A stretch of DNA of 40,121 bases from Nanobdellota archaeon. GTDB taxonomy: Archaea > Nanobdellota > Nanobdellia > Pacearchaeales > GW2011-AR1. The stretch spans positions 1 to 40,121 of the forward strand of contig JADFRY010000008.1 of the NCBI GenBank assembly GCA_022561055.1, written 5' to 3'. The translations under genes were made by a program, and so were the position numbers. Below the pieces are notes generated by a model that worked only from the letters and a program-made list of their open reading frames with translations, had not been told where the DNA came from and made no database searches. Positions 25,119 to 34,551 of this stretch are shown here, piece by piece (within the stretch, counting starts at the first letter, position 1; the number at the start of each line of letters is the position of its first letter).

Positions 25119-25730
25119 ATGGTTATTTATCATATTGGTCAAGCGGATTCAAGTTGTCTTTATAGGTCTCTTGAAGACGAGTCGTTTAAATCGAGGCTTG
25201 CTTTGAGTGAGCATGCTTTTGTTACTCAAGTTGTCGTTTCTCCAGAGGACGATCCAATTAATTATCATTTTAGTCCTAATATAGATCTGTTTTGTAATTT
25301 ATTGAGTTATTTGATTACAGAGAGACCGAGAGCACGATTTTTAGATTTTCCAAAAGATCATGCTTTTCATAAGGATGGAGAGATTAGTGGAGCAGATTAT
25401 ATTGGTCTAGATAATCTTGAGTTTATTAAGGGGTTACTAGGTGCTAGATTAGAGATTTTAACAAGGGATGAAATTGAAGAAATTGTTGAGAGAGATATTA
25501 TTCCGAAAGCTGTGGCTTTTTTTGATAGTGAACGTTTTTCCGGTGAACAGCCTCGAAGAATTATTCTTGCGCGCGACTTTCGAGGGATAAGGAGCACTGT
25601 GAGAGATGCTATTGGCAATCGCTTTATAGTTAGTGAATTACCAGGAGAAGATCCTGCTCTGCGCGATCCAAATAGGAGTCATTACACTATCGATATACCA
25701 GGTCTTTTCAGATCAAAACGCTCCTGGTAG
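25119..25730 (+). CDS. Hypothetical protein, 203 aa
   Basis: Open frame, no family recognised. Confidence 0.65.
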   Translation: MVIYHIGQADSSCLYRSLEDESFKSRLALSEHAFVTQVVVSPEDDPINYHFSPNIDLFCNLLSYLITERPRARFLDFPKDHAFHKDGEISGADYIGLDNLEFIKGLLGARLEILTRDEIEEIVERDIIPKAVAFFDSERFSGEQPRRIILARDFRGIRSTVRDAIGNRFIVSELPGEDPALRDPNRSHYTIDIPGLFRSKRSW

Positions 25731-25793
25731 GATATCTGGGAGACAATCTAACTCGAGTTAAAGTTATAAATAATATAGTTGAGGTAAAAGAGG

Positions 25794-26168
25794 ATGAAAT
25801 ACGAAGACGCTCCTGATTTGAAATTTAGAATGGTTAAGATTGTTAAAGTTCTTGGCATGGATCATGTTGATATAGATAGAATTGAATGTTTAAGGGGATT
25901 TGGTTCTTCTTCAAGAAATATAATAGCAAGGTGTCATGCGATTGGGAAGGTTATGCAGAAGGCAATAGGAATAAAAGCGTTTTACGCAATTGAGTTTTTG
26001 GAAAAGTTTGATAAATTATCTAAAGACGAACAGGATAAAGTTATAATTCATGAATTAATGCATATACCGAAGAGCTTTGGCGGAGGTTTTAGACAACATG
26101 ATTTTGTTTGTGAGAAGAACATTGAGATGATGCACGAAAGATTTGTGGCTTTGAAAGACAAGTATTAA
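25794..26168 (+). CDS. Putative small metallopeptidase (HELMH)
   Basis: IARCHAIGKVMQKAIGIKAFYAIEFLEKFDKLSKDEQDKVIIHELMHIPKSFGGGFRQHD. Confidence 0.75.
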   Translation: MKYEDAPDLKFRMVKIVKVLGMDHVDIDRIECLRGFGSSSRNIIARCHAIGKVMQKAIGIKAFYAIEFLEKFDKLSKDEQDKVIIHELMHIPKSFGGGFRQHDFVCEKNIEMMHERFVALKDKY

Positions 26169-26192
26169 AAATCCTGAAACTTTAAGAGTTTA

Positions 26193-26549
26193 ATGAGAAT
26201 GAATATTAATAATTCTGGGAGGAAGATTATCGTCGATGTTAAGAAAACTAGTTTTTTAGGAAGAGGGTTGGGTTTGACATTTAGAACAAGAGAAGCTAGA
26301 AATTTGTTGTTTGATTTTAGAAGGGATACAATGACTTCGATAACTTCTTTTTTTGTTTTTTTCCCTTTCTTGGCTGTTTGGTTAGATTCTAATAATAAAG
26401 TTATAGATGCTGAGGTAATAAAACCATTTAGATTTATGATAAAACCTAGTAAGAAGTTTAGAAGGTTAGTTGAAATACCTTTGACTAAGAAGAACGCTAA
26501 AACTGTTGAGTTTTTCGTCGGCAAGGGAAAAAGTTTAAATAGCTTGTGA
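26193..26549 (+). CDS. DUF192-family protein
   Basis: SFLGRGLGLTFR...FFVFFPFLAVWLDSNNKVIDAEVIKPF. Confidence 0.7.
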   Translation: MRMNINNSGRKIIVDVKKTSFLGRGLGLTFRTREARNLLFDFRRDTMTSITSFFVFFPFLAVWLDSNNKVIDAEVIKPFRFMIKPSKKFRRLVEIPLTKKNAKTVEFFVGKGKSLNSL

Positions 26550-26590
26550 GATTGTATTAGATATAGTTATAAATAAAAAGGAGGTGTAAA

Positions 26591-26800
26591 ATGGGAAGAG
26601 TAATTGCCAGAAATGTTGTTAAGAGAAGAGCAGGACATCTTTACTATATAGATGCTAAAGGCAATGTTTGTGAAGCAAAGATGGCTCGTGGTGGAAGAAG
26701 AAAAAGAAAAACAACCACGACGAAGAGAAAGACAACAGCAAGAAGAACTACTGCTAGAAGAACAACTACAAAAAGGACAACAACAAGGCGAAGAAGATAA
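26591..26800 (+). CDS. Basic protein with (K/R)(T)n tail
   Basis: VKRRAGHLYYIDAKGNVCEAKMARGGRRKRKTTTTKRKTTARRTTARRTTTKRTTTRRRR; AAAGGAGGTG Shine-Dalgarno. Confidence 0.8.
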   Translation: MGRVIARNVVKRRAGHLYYIDAKGNVCEAKMARGGRRKRKTTTTKRKTTARRTTARRTTTKRTTTRRRR

Positions 26801-26867
26801 ATCGCCTTCTTTTTAATTTTTTTATTTTATTGATTAATTTTATATAGTTCTGGTTTGTGAGTATTTT

Positions 26868-27125
26868 ATGGGTTTAAGAGATTGGTATCATGAGAGAAGA
26901 ATAAGAAAATTATCTGAAGAACATCCTGAAGTAGATAGAGATATTATTAGAGCAGATTATTATAGTCTTAATAGTGGGCATGCTGGTTTGATATTGACTG
27001 CTAGTATTAGAGATAGTAATAGGTCGCCAGATTATATAATTGACGTTGTTAGTTCTGTTATGGAAAACCTTCCTAGTTCTTTTAAGAGAATTGCTTTGAC
27101 ATTGTCAGATACTTTACTTACTTAA
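26868..27125 (+). CDS. Hypothetical protein, 85 aa
   Basis: Open frame; TTTTATATAG about 28 bp upstream of ATG. Confidence 0.6.
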   Translation: MGLRDWYHERRIRKLSEEHPEVDRDIIRADYYSLNSGHAGLILTASIRDSNRSPDYIIDVVSSVMENLPSSFKRIALTLSDTLLT

Positions 27126-27155
27126 GTTTTTATACGCTATTTCTTTTTGGTTTTT

Positions 27156-28190
27156 ATGATACAAAGAATTGAAAATTCTTTGTCCCTAAAATTTCCTAAA
27201 AAGGACAAGAAGTTTTTAGTACTAGGAATTGAATGTACGGCACATACTTTTGGAGTTGGTGTTGTTAATCACGGCAAGATATTAGCAAATGTGAGAGATA
27301 TGTATAAGCCTGTTAAGGGAGGGATAATTCCTATGGAGAGTGCAGAGCATCATAGAGATGTGGCTGAGATTGTTTACCGAGAAGCTTTTGAAAAAGCAGG
27401 AGTTTCTAAAAACGAAATAAAAGCAATTGCAGTTTCTAACGCGCCTGGTTTAGCTCCCTGTTTAATTGCGGGGTTGGAATTTGCAAAGAAAAAAGCTCTG
27501 GAATTAAATGTTCCTTTAGTTCCTGTGAATCATTGTATTGCTCATTTGGAAATTGGACAAAGTGTTGGTGCGCGAGACTCGGTTTTACTTTATGCTTCTG
27601 GTGCAAATACGCAGATAATTGCATTCGCTGCGGGAAAGTATAGAGTTTTTGGCGAGACTTTAGATTCAGGAATAGGGAATTTTATTGATACTTTTGCAAG
27701 ACATGTCGGAATTGCATTTCCTGGCGGACCGGAAATAGAAAAGAAAGCCAAAAACGCAAAGACGTTTATTGAGTTGCCTTATTCAATTAAAGGAATGGAT
27801 GTTAGTTTTTCAGGCATGTTGACTAAATTAAAAAAACTTTATGACGACGGTTATAAATTAGAAGACTTGTCTTATTCTTTACAAGAGACTGCTTTCGCGA
27901 TGCTTGTTGAAGCTGCAGAGAGAGCTTTGGCACATACTGAAAAAAACGAGTTGGTTTTGGGTGGGGGAGTCGCATGTAATAAAAGATTGCAAGAAATGTG
28001 TAAAATTATGTGCGAGGAGAGAGGAGCTCAATTTTATACTTTGCCAAATGATTTGTTAGTAGACAATGCAGCAATGATTGCTTATACGGGTGAGATAATG
28101 TTTAATGCTGGAATTATGGAAAAAAATATTGAGAAAGTAGATATTAAGCCGAGGGAAAGGACTGATGATGTGGTAGTTGAGTGGAGGTAG
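27156..28190 (+). CDS. kae1: tRNA N6-adenosine threonylcarbamoyltransferase (Kae1)
   Basis: LGIECTAHTFGVGVV, VNHCIAHLEIG, ALELGGGVACN-type LVLGGGVACNKRL; ATG 27156 preferred over TTG 27147. Confidence 0.93.
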   Translation: MIQRIENSLSLKFPKKDKKFLVLGIECTAHTFGVGVVNHGKILANVRDMYKPVKGGIIPMESAEHHRDVAEIVYREAFEKAGVSKNEIKAIAVSNAPGLAPCLIAGLEFAKKKALELNVPLVPVNHCIAHLEIGQSVGARDSVLLYASGANTQIIAFAAGKYRVFGETLDSGIGNFIDTFARHVGIAFPGGPEIEKKAKNAKTFIELPYSIKGMDVSFSGMLTKLKKLYDDGYKLEDLSYSLQETAFAMLVEAAERALAHTEKNELVLGGGVACNKRLQEMCKIMCEERGAQFYTLPNDLLVDNAAMIAYTGEIMFNAGIMEKNIEKVDIKPRERTDDVVVEWR

Positions 28191-28235
28191 ATGGTTAGAG
28201 TTGATAAAAATGAGTAAGGTTTAATTATTATCAAA

Positions 28236-28883
28236 ATGTGTTGTTTCTTCGAAGTTACTATAAATAGAAATGTTTATAAATCATTAATTATGCCTTCTCT
28301 TATGATTTATACATTACTTGAAAGATCTCTACTTACAGATAGCGGTAGACAAATATTAAGATTTATTGGAGATTTAGAAGATGGAATTCCAAATTTTCAA
28401 TTGGGACCAGGTTGGGGATTTAAAAGTGTTGGAGGAGGTGTAAAAACCTTGCCTATTGGCTTAACCTACAATTCTGTTTTAGATGGGGAAGTTAGTGAAT
28501 TTGGTTTTCTTAATACAGGAAAATCGCTATTTTTAAGCGGAACAAATATTGCAGATTTGGTTGTAGAAAAAAGATTAGGACCAAATCTTGGTTATGATAT
28601 AGGTAGAATGGATTTATCTTTAACACTTGATATTCCTGATGATGTAAAAAGAGCATTATTGTTAAATTTAGAACCTCAATTTACACATGGCAAAATTAGT
28701 AGAACTTTCCGTGATACTCCTGTATATAACCTTAGGATTAATGAAGCGACTGTTGAGAAGGTAAGGGAAGCTTATGAAACAGAGATTGCATTAATTGCCG
28801 ATAAGTTGAATTGGATTGACAGAACAAGAAAAAGCGCAATTCAAAATGCAAACCAAGCAATCCTTGAAACATTAACTATCTAA
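28236..28883 (+). CDS. Hypothetical protein (start uncertain; ATG 28290 possible)
   Basis: Open frame, no family recognised. Confidence 0.6.
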   Translation: MCCFFEVTINRNVYKSLIMPSLMIYTLLERSLLTDSGRQILRFIGDLEDGIPNFQLGPGWGFKSVGGGVKTLPIGLTYNSVLDGEVSEFGFLNTGKSLFLSGTNIADLVVEKRLGPNLGYDIGRMDLSLTLDIPDDVKRALLLNLEPQFTHGKISRTFRDTPVYNLRINEATVEKVREAYETEIALIADKLNWIDRTRKSAIQNANQAILETLTI

Positions 28884-29026
28884 TACGGTCATTTTTAATT
28901 TCTTTTTGTAATAATAAGAATAGATAATTTTTACTTATAAATTTGTTTCCTAGCTCCCCTTAATGCAACAATGCACTTCTTCTTTGAAAACATTTAAATA
29001 CCCAAATCTCAATTTCTTTCCAACCA

Positions 29027-29413
29027 ATGAATCCGCTTTTTGCGGACGGAGGTCAGATGGATTATTATGTTATTGTGGAAAAAGCGCGAAAGACGGGGAA
29101 GATTGACAAAGGAACAAACGAAGTTACGAAAGCTATAGAGAGGGATGTGGCAAAAGCTGTTTTTTATGCCGGTGATGTTAGCCCGAAGGAAATCGTTGCT
29201 CATATACCTTTAATTTGTAAGGAAAAAAATATTCCTTGCTTCGAGGTAGATTCTAAGCAGAAACTTGGTATTGCTGTCGGAATTCCAGTAAGCACTAGTT
29301 CTGTAGCTATTATCGAATTAGGTGATGCAGAAAATGATTTAGAAGGATTAAAAGCGCAAGAAGTAGAGGCTAGAAAGTTTAAAGATGACGACAAAGAAGA
29401 AGCAGAGAGTTAA
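29027..29413 (+). CDS. rpl7ae: 50S ribosomal protein L7Ae
   Basis: [43 protein letters not shown]. Confidence 0.93.
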   Translation: MNPLFADGGQMDYYVIVEKARKTGKIDKGTNEVTKAIERDVAKAVFYAGDVSPKEIVAHIPLICKEKNIPCFEVDSKQKLGIAVGIPVSTSSVAIIELGDAENDLEGLKAQEVEARKFKDDDKEEAES

Positions 29414-29672
29414 GGAAGGGAAAGGTGGTACAGTTCAAAAACTTACAGGCGTGGCGCCGGTTAATGCTCTTGTTCAGAGAATTTTAGGTCGCACTGGCGC
29501 AAGAGGAGAAGTAACTCAAGTTGAATGCAAGGTTCTTGCTGGTAGGAATGAAGGCAGACTTATGAGAAGAAATGTTAAGGGTTCTGTGCGAGTCGGAGAT
29601 TTGTTAACTTTGAGAGAAACAGAAATTGAAGCGCGAAGAATTAAGAGAATTACGAAAGGAGTTCATTCTTGA
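29385..29672 (+). CDS. rps28e: 30S ribosomal protein S28e
   Basis: [52 protein letters not shown]. Confidence 0.93.
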   Translation: MTTKKKQRVKEGKGGTVQKLTGVAPVNALVQRILGRTGARGEVTQVECKVLAGRNEGRLMRRNVKGSVRVGDLLTLRETEIEARRIKRITKGVHS

Positions 29673-29673
29673 G

Positions 29674-29979
29674 ATGGTAACATTAAAGCGTTTATCTAAA
29701 TTAATTACAGAACATTTTAAAATAAAAGAAAATTTATCAAATTTTGAAATTAGATATGTCGGTGATTTAATGGAAGTTGTACATAAAGAAGGAAAACGAG
29801 GATATGTTTTTGCTATGTCTGGGTCTGGACGTAGAGGTAATGGTGATGATTATCTTGGAAGGTTATTAGAAGCACAGGAAGATTTTGGGGAACGAGGTTA
29901 TAACAGTACCATAACTTTTCATGATAGATGGAGTCATATAGCTGGATTTAGTTTTATGAAAAGGAGAGAAAGGAGTTAG
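29674..29979 (+). CDS. Hypothetical protein between S28e and L24e
   Basis: MVTLKRLSKLITEHFKIKENLSNFEIRYVGDLMEVVH...; track start 29626 lies inside rps28e, ATG 29674 fits better. Confidence 0.6.
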   Translation: MVTLKRLSKLITEHFKIKENLSNFEIRYVGDLMEVVHKEGKRGYVFAMSGSGRRGNGDDYLGRLLEAQEDFGERGYNSTITFHDRWSHIAGFSFMKRRERS

Positions 29980-29985
29980 TGTAAA

Positions 29986-30240
29986 ATGACAAAGTGTGTA
30001 TTTTGCGGTAAGGATGAAGCGGATTTCAAAGGAGTTTATTTGATTAAGAATGATGGTAGTATTAATTATTATTGCTCCAGTAAGTGCAGAAAGGGCCATC
30101 TTGGTTTGAAAAGGGACAGGCGAAAAGTGAGATGGACTGAGGCGTTCCATGTTTCGCGGGAAAAAAGGCGGGCAAAGGAGAAGGAAGCTGCTGAAAAAGC
30201 TGGAAAAGAAAGAGCAGAGAAAGCTAAAAAACTTAGTTAA
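29986..30240 (+). CDS. rpl24e: 50S ribosomal protein L24e
   Basis: CVFCGKDEADFKGVYLIKNDGSINYYCSSKCRKGHLGLKRDRRKVRWTEAF. Confidence 0.93.
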   Translation: MTKCVFCGKDEADFKGVYLIKNDGSINYYCSSKCRKGHLGLKRDRRKVRWTEAFHVSREKRRAKEKEAAEKAGKERAEKAKKLS

Positions 30241-30680
30241 TCTAAATAATATCTAATTTGGTAATTACTTCCAGCACGTTTGTTCAAATCTTCAACAATT
30301 GGTTCTATTATTCTCGTTAGTCTTCTGTCGGTAACATATATGGTGTTTTCACTTAGTTCACTTAAGACGATTGCTTGGACGAAACGGAGTCTTCTTATTT
30401 TGCCTGGAGTCCCTATTTTTATTGTACTGTGAAATGGGTGTGATAATCGTATTCCAAAAATAGTTTTTAATTCAGGCAATTTTTTATCAATTTCATATTT
30501 CAAATGAGTTAAAAGTAAGTTCCTAGCACTGGAACTTTCCGGGTCCATATTTTTGTACAAATCTAAGGAATCTTGAGGAGGCAGTGGTTCATCTACTCCA
30601 TCTTCGAGTCGCTGGTCAAGCATGTCAAGCTTTGTAGTTATTTCAGCAGTTATTTCCATTACTCTTTGTTCAATATCCAT
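30237..30680 (-). CDS. Hypothetical protein, 147 aa
   Basis: Open frame, protein-like composition. Confidence 0.55.
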   Translation of the reverse strand: MDIEQRVMEITAEITTKLDMLDQRLEDGVDEPLPPQDSLDLYKNMDPESSSARNLLLTHLKYEIDKKLPELKTIFGIRLSHPFHSTIKIGTPGKIRRLRFVQAIVLSELSENTIYVTDRRLTRIIEPIVEDLNKRAGSNYQIRYYLD

Positions 30681-30734
30681 GTAATTATTGAAATTAGGTT
30701 ATTTATAAAACTTTCTATTTTGAACAGATAACAT

Positions 30735-30771
30735 TTGTAGTACCTAACTCTTCCCATCTTGTAGTACCTAA
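30735..30771. repeat. 13-bp direct repeat TTGTAGTACCTAA x2, 24-bp period
   Basis: 30735-30747 and 30759-30771, in the gyrB upstream region. Confidence 0.7.
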
Positions 30772-30894
30772 GATTAATCCGCTTAAAATTTCTCTTAATT
30801 TTTAATTATTTTTCCTGATTTTTAGTTTATCGACGATAAAACTTAATTTTAGCATATAAAGGTTTATAAAGGAAGTTTGAGTTTTCTGATTGAA

Positions 30895-32787
30895 ATGACT
30901 GAGAAAAAGCAGACGTATGGAGCCTCTAAGATTAAGGTTCTTGAGGGGCTGGAAGCGGTAAGGCTGAGACCCGCCATGTTTATAGGTAGTACTGGCAAGA
31001 GTGGGCTTCATCATTTAGTTTACGAGGTTGTTGATAATGCAGTTGACGAGGCTTTGGCTGGTTATTGTAATTTGATTGAAGTTAGTATAAATAAAGATGG
31101 TAGTGTGACAGTTAAGGACAACGGGAGGGGCATTCCGGTAGACCCTCATCCAGTTTATAAAATTCCTGCAGTTGAAGTTGTTGTAACAAAACTGCATGCT
31201 GGAGGAAAATTCGATAAAGGAAGTTATGCAATCTCAGGAGGTTTGCATGGAGTCGGTATTAGCGTTGTTTCAGCATTGAGTAAGTTAATGAAAGTTATAG
31301 TTAAGAGAGATGGTAAAATTTATCAGCAAGAGTATAAAATTGGCAAACCGCTCTACAAACTGAAAGTTGTCGGGAGCACTGACAAAAAAGACACAGGGAC
31401 AGAAGTAACTTTTTATCCTGATGATAATATATTTTCCAATGTCAAATTTGATTTTTCGCTTTTGGAGACAAGGCTGAGGGAAATTGCGTTTCTGAATAAA
31501 AATGTTAAGATTAAGCTTGCTGACGAAGAATCAAATAAAAGAGAGGTCTTTCTTTATGAGGGAGGAATTATTGAATTTGTTAAGTGGGTGAATAAAACAA
31601 AAGACGCTTTACACAAACCGATTTATTACACTAAGCAGGAAAACGGAGTCATTGTCGAATGCGCAGTTCAATATAGTGCAGGATATCAGGAGAATATTTT
31701 AGGTTTTGTCAATACAATTAATACTGTTGAAGGAGGAACGCACATTATTGGTTTTAAGACAGCTTTGACAAGGGCTATCAATGATTACGCAAATAAAAAT
31801 AAATTATTGAAAAACGGAAATTTGACAGGGGATGATGTTCGTGAAGGTCTTACTGCAATTCTCTCTCTTAAAGTTCCTGAACCACAGTTTGAGGGCCAAA
31901 CGAAAACCAAGCTTGGGAATAGCGAGGTTAAGGGAATTGTCGATAGGATTACTATGATTTCTCTTTCAGAATTTTTTGAGGAAAACCCCACAATAGCGAG
32001 AAGAATTGTAAATAAAGCTCTTGAGGCGGAAAAGGCAAGAAGCGCAGCCAAGAAAGCAAAAGATTTGGTGAGAAGAAAAAATGCGTTTAGCATTGGTGGA
32101 TTGCCTGGAAAGTTGGCAGATTGTTCTAGAAAGAAATCTGAAGAAACAGAGTTGTATCTTGTTGAGGGAGATAGCGCAGGAGGCTCGGCAAAACAAGCAC
32201 GCAATAAAGAGTTTCAGGCTATTTTGCCTTTGAAAGGTAAAATTTTGAATGTTGAAAAAGCGAGTCCTGCAAAAGTTTTTTCAAATGAGGAAATTGTAAA
32301 TCTTATTACAGCAATAGGAACAGGAGTCGGTGACCAATTTTCGCTCGATAAGTTAAGATATTCGAAAATAATTATTATGACAGATGCCGATGTTGATGGG
32401 GCACATATAAGGACTTTGCTATTAACTTTTTTCTATAGATTTATGGAGCCTTTAATTAATAATGGAAATTTATATATTGCTGTCTCGCCATTGTATAAAG
32501 TTAGAAAGAGAAAAGACCATTATGTTTACTCAGATAAAGAGCTGAAAAAGGTAATTGAAAAATTGGGCAGTAATGTTAATGTTCAGAGATTTAAAGGTCT
32601 TGGCGAGATGAACGCAGATCAATTATGGGACACAACAATGAATCCAGGAACCAGATTGTTAAATAAAGTTTTGATTGAAGACGCTGTTAAAGCAGATGAA
32701 ACGTTTTCAAAACTCATGGGAACCGATGTAGAACCGAGAAAGAAGTTCATTGCCGAGAAAGCACATGAAGCAGAGGTTGATGTTTGA
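30895..32787 (+). CDS. gyrB: DNA gyrase subunit B
   Basis: LEAVRLRPAMFIGSTGKSGLHHLVYEVVDNAVDEALAG, EGDSAGGSAKQARNKEFQAILPLKGKILNVEKA, MTDADVDGAHIRTLLLTFFYR. Confidence 0.96.
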   Translation: MTEKKQTYGASKIKVLEGLEAVRLRPAMFIGSTGKSGLHHLVYEVVDNAVDEALAGYCNLIEVSINKDGSVTVKDNGRGIPVDPHPVYKIPAVEVVVTKLHAGGKFDKGSYAISGGLHGVGISVVSALSKLMKVIVKRDGKIYQQEYKIGKPLYKLKVVGSTDKKDTGTEVTFYPDDNIFSNVKFDFSLLETRLREIAFLNKNVKIKLADEESNKREVFLYEGGIIEFVKWVNKTKDALHKPIYYTKQENGVIVECAVQYSAGYQENILGFVNTINTVEGGTHIIGFKTALTRAINDYANKNKLLKNGNLTGDDVREGLTAILSLKVPEPQFEGQTKTKLGNSEVKGIVDRITMISLSEFFEENPTIARRIVNKALEAEKARSAAKKAKDLVRRKNAFSIGGLPGKLADCSRKKSEETELYLVEGDSAGGSAKQARNKEFQAILPLKGKILNVEKASPAKVFSNEEIVNLITAIGTGVGDQFSLDKLRYSKIIIMTDADVDGAHIRTLLLTFFYRFMEPLINNGNLYIAVSPLYKVRKRKDHYVYSDKELKKVIEKLGSNVNVQRFKGLGEMNADQLWDTTMNPGTRLLNKVLIEDAVKADETFSKLMGTDVEPRKKFIAEKAHEAEVDV

Positions 32788-32789
32788 AA

Positions 32790-33206
32790 ATGGCAAGTCC
32801 AATTACAATTGAGGCAATGGCTGAAAAAGAAGTTACTAGCTGGCCTGATATTGATGTCCGAAGTGTTATGCTAATAAAAAATATGTTTGGTACTGAACTT
32901 AGCCAAAGATCGTTTTGCTTTGAAGATATTAATGGCCTTCTTTGTGTAGGTTCGGGAGATGCTGGTTTTATATTTTCTGAAGAAAAACCAATTGTCATCT
33001 CAACCTATGAACGTGATAAATATCCCTTTATACAATATTTAATTGACCGGAGAGATCAGCTTATCGCTTATGATTATGCCTGTTCTGAGATGGCTCTGGC
33101 TTGCTATACTATTTTACCACCTAAAGAAAAAAAACTTCCTCCTGTGAAAATACATATAGCTGGTTTCTCTTTTAAATTAAGAAATGTTTTAGGGGGTAAC
33201 ACTTGA
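32790..33206 (+). CDS. Hypothetical protein, about 138 aa
   Basis: ATG immediately follows the gyrB stop; no family recognised. Confidence 0.6.
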   Translation: MASPITIEAMAEKEVTSWPDIDVRSVMLIKNMFGTELSQRSFCFEDINGLLCVGSGDAGFIFSEEKPIVISTYERDKYPFIQYLIDRRDQLIAYDYACSEMALACYTILPPKEKKLPPVKIHIAGFSFKLRNVLGGNT

Positions 33207-33224
33207 GTATGATATCAAAGAAAG

Positions 33225-33959
33225 ATGGCAGTTGAAAAAGTAAGTTTTGAGAATTCCAAGGGCGAAAAGTTGGCCGGGGTATTACATTTACCTCAAGAAA
33301 AAACAGGTAAGATAATAGTTATGGCTCACGGATTTACTTCAAATAAAGATAGACCAAAGTCTATTGAGGTTGCGACCTTATTGGCAGAAAATGGTTTTAC
33401 TGCTCTTAGGTTTGATTTTGGCGGTTCCGGAGAGAGTTATGATACTCCGATTAGGATTGAATACCAAGTTGATGATTTAAAATCTGCAATTAATTTTATT
33501 AAAAATAAAGGTTATGATAAACTTGGTCTGATAGGTGGAAGTTTAGGAGGGTTAATTTCTCTGAGTGTTTATAATGAAGATGTAAAAGCGATGGTGCTAT
33601 TTGCTCCTGTTACAAAAGGTAAGACCCCCTCAGAATATGCTGAATGGAAAAAATCTATCGAAGAGAAGGGATTTGTTTTGAAGGAGAAAGATGGAAGAGT
33701 GTTTAATATCTCAAGAGATTATATTAAGGAAAGAGAGTCCATTAATCAGGAAGAATTATTATCTAAAGTTAAGTGTCCTGTTTTGATAATTCATGGAACA
33801 GAAGACGATGATGTTCCTTTGGAAGATTCAAAGGATGCTATGAAATATCTTCCCAAGGGATCAAAATTAGAGATTATTGAAGGGGTAGGACATAAGTTAG
33901 ATATAGTTGATGGAATTGACATTCTTTCACTGAACTGGTTTAAGGAGTATTTGAAATGA
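33225..33959 (+). CDS. Alpha/beta hydrolase
   Basis: MAHGFTSNKDRPKSIEVATLLAENGF, GGSLGGLISL nucleophile elbow, IIHGTEDDDVPLEDS, GVGHKL. Confidence 0.92.
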   Translation: MAVEKVSFENSKGEKLAGVLHLPQEKTGKIIVMAHGFTSNKDRPKSIEVATLLAENGFTALRFDFGGSGESYDTPIRIEYQVDDLKSAINFIKNKGYDKLGLIGGSLGGLISLSVYNEDVKAMVLFAPVTKGKTPSEYAEWKKSIEEKGFVLKEKDGRVFNISRDYIKERESINQEELLSKVKCPVLIIHGTEDDDVPLEDSKDAMKYLPKGSKLEIIEGVGHKLDIVDGIDILSLNWFKEYLK

Positions 33960-34321
33960 TAAAAAAAGTTAATAAAGTTTGGGGAAGTGAGGAATGGATT
34001 GTTAATAATAATCTATATTGTGGGAAAATATTAAATCTGAGTAAGGGTTTTAGATGCAGTTTTCATTATCATAAGAGCAAACATGAAACGTTTTATATTC
34101 TTGAGGGAAAAGTTTTGTTAGAATTAGAGGACAATAAAGTTATTATGAACCCAGGAGATATTCAAATAATAGAGCCAAATCAAAAACATAGATTCACTGG
34201 ATTAGAAAATAGTAAAATAATTGAGTTTTCAACACATCATGAGGACTCTGACTGTTATAGAGACACACAAAGCGAGTCAATTGATTTGGATAAGTTGAAG
34301 GAGGAGTTTGGAATAATATGA
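33956..34321 (+). CDS. Cupin-domain protein (sugar-phosphate isomerase-like)
   Basis: FRCSFHYHKSKHETFYILEGKVLLEL...MNPGDIQIIEPNQKHRF. Confidence 0.85.
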   Translation: MIKKVNKVWGSEEWIVNNNLYCGKILNLSKGFRCSFHYHKSKHETFYILEGKVLLELEDNKVIMNPGDIQIIEPNQKHRFTGLENSKIIEFSTHHEDSDCYRDTQSESIDLDKLKEEFGII

Positions 34322-34551
34322 TATCAAAGAAATTTTGTCCTCGTTGTAGGAGTGAAGACGTTGCGATGATAGCCGGAGGTGTGACAGGAACTTGGATGTG
34401 TAAAAAATGCGGTTTTTCAGGGAGTGTTTTTCCGGAGAGGGAAATAGTCGGGAGAGAGATGAAATCTACAACTTTTAAGAAAAGTTATAGGAGTCAAAAA
34501 CAATCCCCCAAAGAGAAAGGAAAGAGTGAAGATTTGGAGTATAAAAAATGA
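34318..34551 (+). CDS. Zn-ribbon protein
   Basis: [30 protein letters not shown]. Confidence 0.8.
   Translation: MISKKFCPRCRSEDVAMIAGGVTGTWMCKKCGFSGSVFPEREIVGREMKSTTFKKSYRSQKQSPKEKGKSEDLEYKK
34466..34503 (+). repeat. Dispersed hairpin repeat copy R3, inside Zn-ribbon CDS
   Basis: CTACAACTTTTAAGAAAAGTTATAGGAGTCAAAAACAA; same flanks as R1/R2 with shorter stem. Confidence 0.65.

Noticed and set aside
31785-32204. 139-aa minus-strand ORF inside gyrB
   Set aside because: Antisense to an unambiguous gyrB coding region.
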